16,887 bases of DNA from CALGLS01 sp964508085 (GTDB taxonomy: Bacteria > Bacteroidota > Bacteroidia > Chitinophagales > Saprospiraceae): assembly GCA_964508085.1 (NCBI GenBank), contig CAZDTI010000176.1:1-16887 (forward strand). The letters run 5' to 3'. The notes beneath the pieces were generated by a model. The model did no database searches. It was not told the DNA's origin and saw only the letters and a list, made by a program, of their open reading frames with translations. Positions 14,401 through 16,887 of this stretch are shown piece after piece; within the stretch, counting starts at the first letter, position 1, and the number at the start of each line of letters is the position of its first letter. The translations under genes were made by a program, and so were the position numbers.

Positions 14401-16887
14401 ATGTTATGTTAGAAATACTGGAGCAATTGTCAGCATCAGTTACCGTTACAGAGTAAGCTCCTGCGGGTAAATTGGTTTCGCTATCCGAATTTCCACCGCT
14501 GGACCAATCGTACATTAGATTGCCATTTCCACCACTGGCTGTTACCGTTGCAGAGCCATTTGCTCCACCATTGCAACTGATGTTACTTCCAGTGATCGTA
14601 GTTGTAATGGTACAGTCGAAAGAATTTACAGTGACGGTCTCAATGGCTGCACAATTGTTGGCATCTGTGATTGTGACCGTGTAAGTACCAGGAGATAAAT
14701 TATTTATACTTTGGGTTGAAGAACTATTACTCCAACTGAAGCTGTAGTTTCCTGTTCCACCGGAAGGGTTTGCAGTTGCAGAACCATCATTTGCATTGGA
14801 ACTTGTTTCATTTGTTGAACTGGTATTGGCAATAAGTGCTGTTGGTTCAGTTATGGTGATTGTACTCGATACTGTACACCCAGTTTGATCGGTTACGGTT
14901 ACGGTAAAGTTTCCTGCACAGAGGTTATTTGGATCTTCAACATTTCCAATAGAGGAATCACTCCAAGCAAAATCATACCCAGAATTGCCTCCGGTTACCG
15001 TAAGATCAATGCTGCCATCGCATTCACTATTGCAGCTTGTATTATTGCCAGTACTTGTGATGAAAATTGGATCCGGCCCATCAATAGTCGCACTTAACGT
15101 AATAGTGCAATTATTCGCATCAGAAATGGTAACGGTATAATCACCTGGACATAAATCAGTATTGTCTTGATTGTCTGAGCCATTTGACCAATTAAAAACA
15201 TAAGGTTCAGTTCCACCAGATACACTTAGTGAAATTATGCCATCGCAGTCATTGATGCAAATTTCATCAATGGTAGTAGCCGCGGCTTGAATAGCAGTAG
15301 GTTCTGTAATTGTTTCCGTTAAGGAAATGGTACAACCATTTGCATCTGTTACAGTAACAGAATAGCTTCCAGCGCACAAATTACTATTTGTAGAAGAGTT
15401 GTTGGAAGGGTCGTTGGACCAGTTGAAGGTATAGCCCATCGTACCACCATTTACCGAAAGGGAAATACTGCCGGTACATTCATTATTACAAATGATATTT
15501 GAAAGGGTCGAAGTTGCTGTTAATTCAGTAGGTTCGGTTAAAGTAGTGCTAGAAGAATTGGAACAACCATTGACATCTGTTGCGGTTACTGAATAGGTTC
15601 CTGCACAAAGATCAGAGGGATTATCTTCATTGGCAGAAATACCTCCAGTCCATTGATAAGTAAAATTACCATTACCACCAGTTACGGTAAGGGCTATTGC
15701 TCCATCACAGGATTCGAAACAAGTAGGACCTGTATTTACAAATGAAATTATAATTGGCGTCGGACTGCCCACTGATGCAGTATTTACGTAAGTACAACCA
15801 TCTCCGTCGGTAAGTGTCAATGAGTAATCACCTGCACAAAGATTATCAATAGAACTGTTGGTACCTCCATTACTCCATAGGTAAGAAAAAGGAGTAGTGC
15901 CTCCAGAAAGGCTGGAAGTGACACTGCCATCACAAACGCCATTACAAGAAACGGAGGTAGTGGTCAAAGATATTGTAGGTGTACCAGGAGTGTTTACTGT
16001 AAAATCCGAGGTCACTGTGCAATTATTGATATCCGTCACGGTCAAAGAATAGGTTCCAGGACAAACATCACTTTGATTAGGGGTGTTAGGTAAGCTGTTT
16101 CCCCAATCGTAAGTGTATCCACCAGTTCCACCAGCTACATTCGTAGTGATGGTACCATTACATATTCCGCAGGTTGCATTAGTTGTGGTACCGGTTACGC
16201 TTAATGTCTCTGGTTCAATTACGGTATAAACCCCCGTTTGAGTACAGCCATTTATGTCGGTTACTGTAACGCCGATGTCTCCAGCACAAAGACCAGTTGC
16301 TGGGTTAGCCGTGTCCCCATTGTCCCAGTTGTAAGTATAGCCGCCTCCAAATCCACCGGAGGGAACTAAAAATACTCGACCATTACAATCTCCATTACAG
16401 AGTGCATTTTCGATGTCGGCCGTTAATATAATTTCAGAAGGAGAAGTAATTTGTATGGAAGTAGAAGCCACACAATTGTCTGTATCGGTAAGTGTCACTG
16501 CATAACTGCCAGCAGGAATATTTGTTGGATTTTGAATACCATCGTAGGTGTCGTCATTCCAGTCAAAAGTAAAAGGGGAAGATCCACCATTTACCGAAAG
16601 GGAAATACTACCATCATTCGCCCCAAAGCAAGTCAGATTATTTCCAGTAATAGTAAGGGTAGGCGGAGAGACTTCTATAACGCTTGCACTGGAAGAAGCT
16701 GTGCATGAATTTGTATTGTTAGAAACAGTAAGGGTGTAAGTCCCAGCTTGGTCAACAATCGGAGAGGTGGTGTTTGCTCCCGAAACAATATTCCCGTCAG
16801 TCGTCGTCCAGAGATACGATATATTTGTTCCAGTATCAGAAGCCGATCCATCGAGTGCTACAAAACTATTGTTACAATCCAATTGGC
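11153..16887 (-). CDS. Giant SprB-repeat surface protein with type IX secretion sorting domain (N-terminus outside window)
   Basis: The visible part is about 1,910 residues and the frame is open past the window edge at 16885, so the start is missing. Numbering from the TTG codon at 16882: residues 1-81 form a PKD/Ig-like unit (ALDGSAS, then AGTYTLTVSN). Residues 82-1824 are 23 tandem SprB-type repeats of 70-79 residues with core GGT-PY-W-NG, then a PGTYxVTVTDxNGC end. Residues 1825-1909 are a type A sorting domain (LSVFPNPASD, IYDISGQ, LPTGVYTLQV, KLVKMN). By family knowledge such proteins pass the outer membrane by the type IX system and stay on or leave the surface, serving in adhesion or gliding. 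Repeats fall into three cysteine classes. Threonine, serine, asparagine and aspartate are abundant, as in secreted repeat adhesins. The exact ligand is unknown. Confidence 0.93.
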   Translation of the reverse strand, partial: QLDCNNSFVALDGSASDTGTNISYLWTTTDGNIVSGANTTSPIVDQAGTYTLTVSNNTNSCTASSSASVIEVSPPTLTITGNNLTCFGANDGSISLSVNGGSSPFTFDWNDDTYDGIQNPTNIPAGSYAVTLTDTDNCVASTSIQITSPSEIILTADIENALCNGDCNGRVFLVPSGGFGGGYTYNWDNGDTANPATGLCAGDIGVTVTDINGCTQTGVYTVIEPETLSVTGTTTNATCGICNGTITTNVAGGTGGYTYDWGNSLPNTPNQSDVCPGTYSLTVTDINNCTVTSDFTVNTPGTPTISLTTTSVSCNGVCDGSVTSSLSGGTTPFSYLWSNGGTNSSIDNLCAGDYSLTLTDGDGCTYVNTASVGSPTPIIISFVNTGPTCFESCDGAIALTVTGGNGNFTYQWTGGISANEDNPSDLCAGTYSVTATDVNGCSNSSSTTLTEPTELTATSTLSNIICNNECTGSISLSVNGGTMGYTFNWSNDPSNNSSTNSNLCAGSYSVTVTDANGCTISLTETITEPTAIQAAATTIDEICINDCDGIISLSVSGGTEPYVFNWSNGSDNQDNTDLCPGDYTVTISDANNCTITLSATIDGPDPIFITSTGNNTSCNSECDGSIDLTVTGGNSGYDFAWSDSSIGNVEDPNNLCAGNFTVTVTDQTGCTVSSTITITEPTALIANTSSTNETSSNANDGSATANPSGGTGNYSFSWSNSSSTQSINNLSPGTYTVTITDANNCAAIETVTVNSFDCTITTTITGSNISCNGGANGSATVTASGGNGNLMYDWSSGGNSDSETNLPAGAYSVTVTDADNCSSISNITLTEPSILSLSIAGNDPFCSSDCDGDAEVMVSGGTAPYTFLWSNASTDDQINDLCEGVYDVTVSDNNNCTANISIQLTAPSALTLVMSSTAETAPGAGDGTATANVSGGTAGYTEEWSNGQSGQVTITNLAPGTYCVTITDLNGCTISDCTSVTEATCDLEITGTTNTNILCNGDMSGNLTANITGGTSPITYVWSNGESGQTINNLSAGDYNVTATDANNCTATFSTSLTEPTSLTISISTTNALCNGDCNGTATPMVTGGTSPYTFSWSPTGSTASNLTDLCPGNYELTVTDMNNCTAFVSFQITEPTAVVATVTSTDETALGANDGTANVESSGGTAPYTELWSNGAIGISIMDLSPGVYCVTISDANNCTASNCVTINGVSCDFTTTISQTNISCNGANDGSAMVMVSGGMEPFNYNWSSSLNNTNTENDLPPGVVSVTVTDNLGCSSIQSTTLTEPSSIALAFTTSDESSSGAMDGSITVNPTGGTLPFMSYAWDNGANTQTINNLSPGSYCVTVADANNCISNACTTINAGDCTLEASVTASDVSCFGGCNGFINVTIGGGTEPIVYQWSNGSIDQDISGLCVGEYVLTITDNNNCQIIVSAFISEPEAITSSTAISNETAEGANDGAINLMVNGGSQPYTFLWSNGATTQNLMNLSPDTYCVTITDAENCTHESCSEVTTIECIPIVISAIGSGNICTTDCNGTIDVTVSGGDGNFSFNWDNGETTEDLTDLCNGNYLLIVTDGLNCTASQMITISSGNFMINEAMVSDVTCAGLCNGMISVTTSSGSGPFIYDWNVDDYDGMTEINDLCPGIYDLTVTDGNGCTELLCFDIDETDEILMTFATTQTCPDSPCSGSVIITTTGGTPPYEFSFDTDGVSFCPGEYDIEVTDALGCTSVGAFSIMEAPLIEFTLIDTGNDIDGLGNGFFEIDVSGGTPPLQFAWSLDGTIVSTNEDPTGLSAGTYSVTIQDNNGCFIMEDGLIIESTTPTLEPTIASDLSVFPNPASDIVHILLEKQISSKPEIVIYDISGQQINTPFFSTNNIQQWSLNIANLPTGVYTLQVKGDGLIWWEKLVKMN
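11411..16639 (-). repeat. Array of 23 SprB-type protein repeats
   Basis: By my count 23 units of about 76 residues (range 70-79) run without a break between the PKD-like unit and the sorting domain. Units 2-9 (numbering the PKD-like unit as 1) and 21-23 are mostly class A with four cysteines. Units 10-20 interleave classes B, A-prime and A. Unit 23 is the shortest and unit 24 (11411-11647) is atypical with a single cysteine. Protein repeats are clear, but no two units are identical at the DNA level by eye, so the array looks old rather than recently expanded. Confidence 0.88.

Noticed and set aside
11411..16639. CRISPR array or DNA-level tandem repeat
   Set aside because: The periodicity is about 228 bases, varies with codon use, lies in one open frame and encodes SprB-type units.
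12131..16739. Several short plus-strand frames opposite the giant gene
   Set aside because: They are antisense shadows of a repetitive coding region and show no independent gene signs.

Overview
The window looks like a chromosomal segment of a gliding-type Bacteroidota, probably from the Saprospiria. The evidence is a type IX secretion C-terminal sorting domain on a giant SprB-repeat surface protein, the gene order of a Bacteroidota aa3-type oxidase operon, AT-rich leaders without Shine-Dalgarno sequences, and a TAnnTTTG promoter element. The phylum call is firm; the class is an inference.

Positions 1-6045 (plus strand) hold the distal part of a cytochrome c oxidase locus. In order these are the C-terminal third of subunit I (ctaD), heme O synthase (ctaB), a short and a long subunit III, a small subunit IV, a terminator, a SCO-like protein that lacks every copper ligand, a DUF420 membrane protein, a small CPMC-motif membrane protein behind its own promoter-like element, and a second strong terminator. 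Together they encode catalytic and structural subunits, heme A precursor synthesis and probable assembly factors of the terminal oxidase.

Positions 6046-11152 form a mixed region: a DUF423 membrane protein (minus), a large membrane-anchored protein ending in a PQQ/WD-like propeller (plus), and a thymidylate kinase with an unrecognised C-terminal domain of about 175 residues (minus). The spacers carry several dispersed-type repeats: three copies of a short hairpin element whose outer stems show compensatory base changes, a 9-bp tandem repeat element flanked by its inverted copy, and an imperfect GCGCAAAG inverted repeat.

Positions 11153-16887 (minus strand) are the 3' part of one giant gene. 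Its visible product is about 1,910 residues: one PKD/Ig-like unit, 23 SprB-type repeats of about 76 residues, and a type IX sorting domain. The repeats fall into three cysteine classes, and the cysteines appear and disappear in pairs, which suggests a specific disulfide scheme. The N-terminus lies outside the window.
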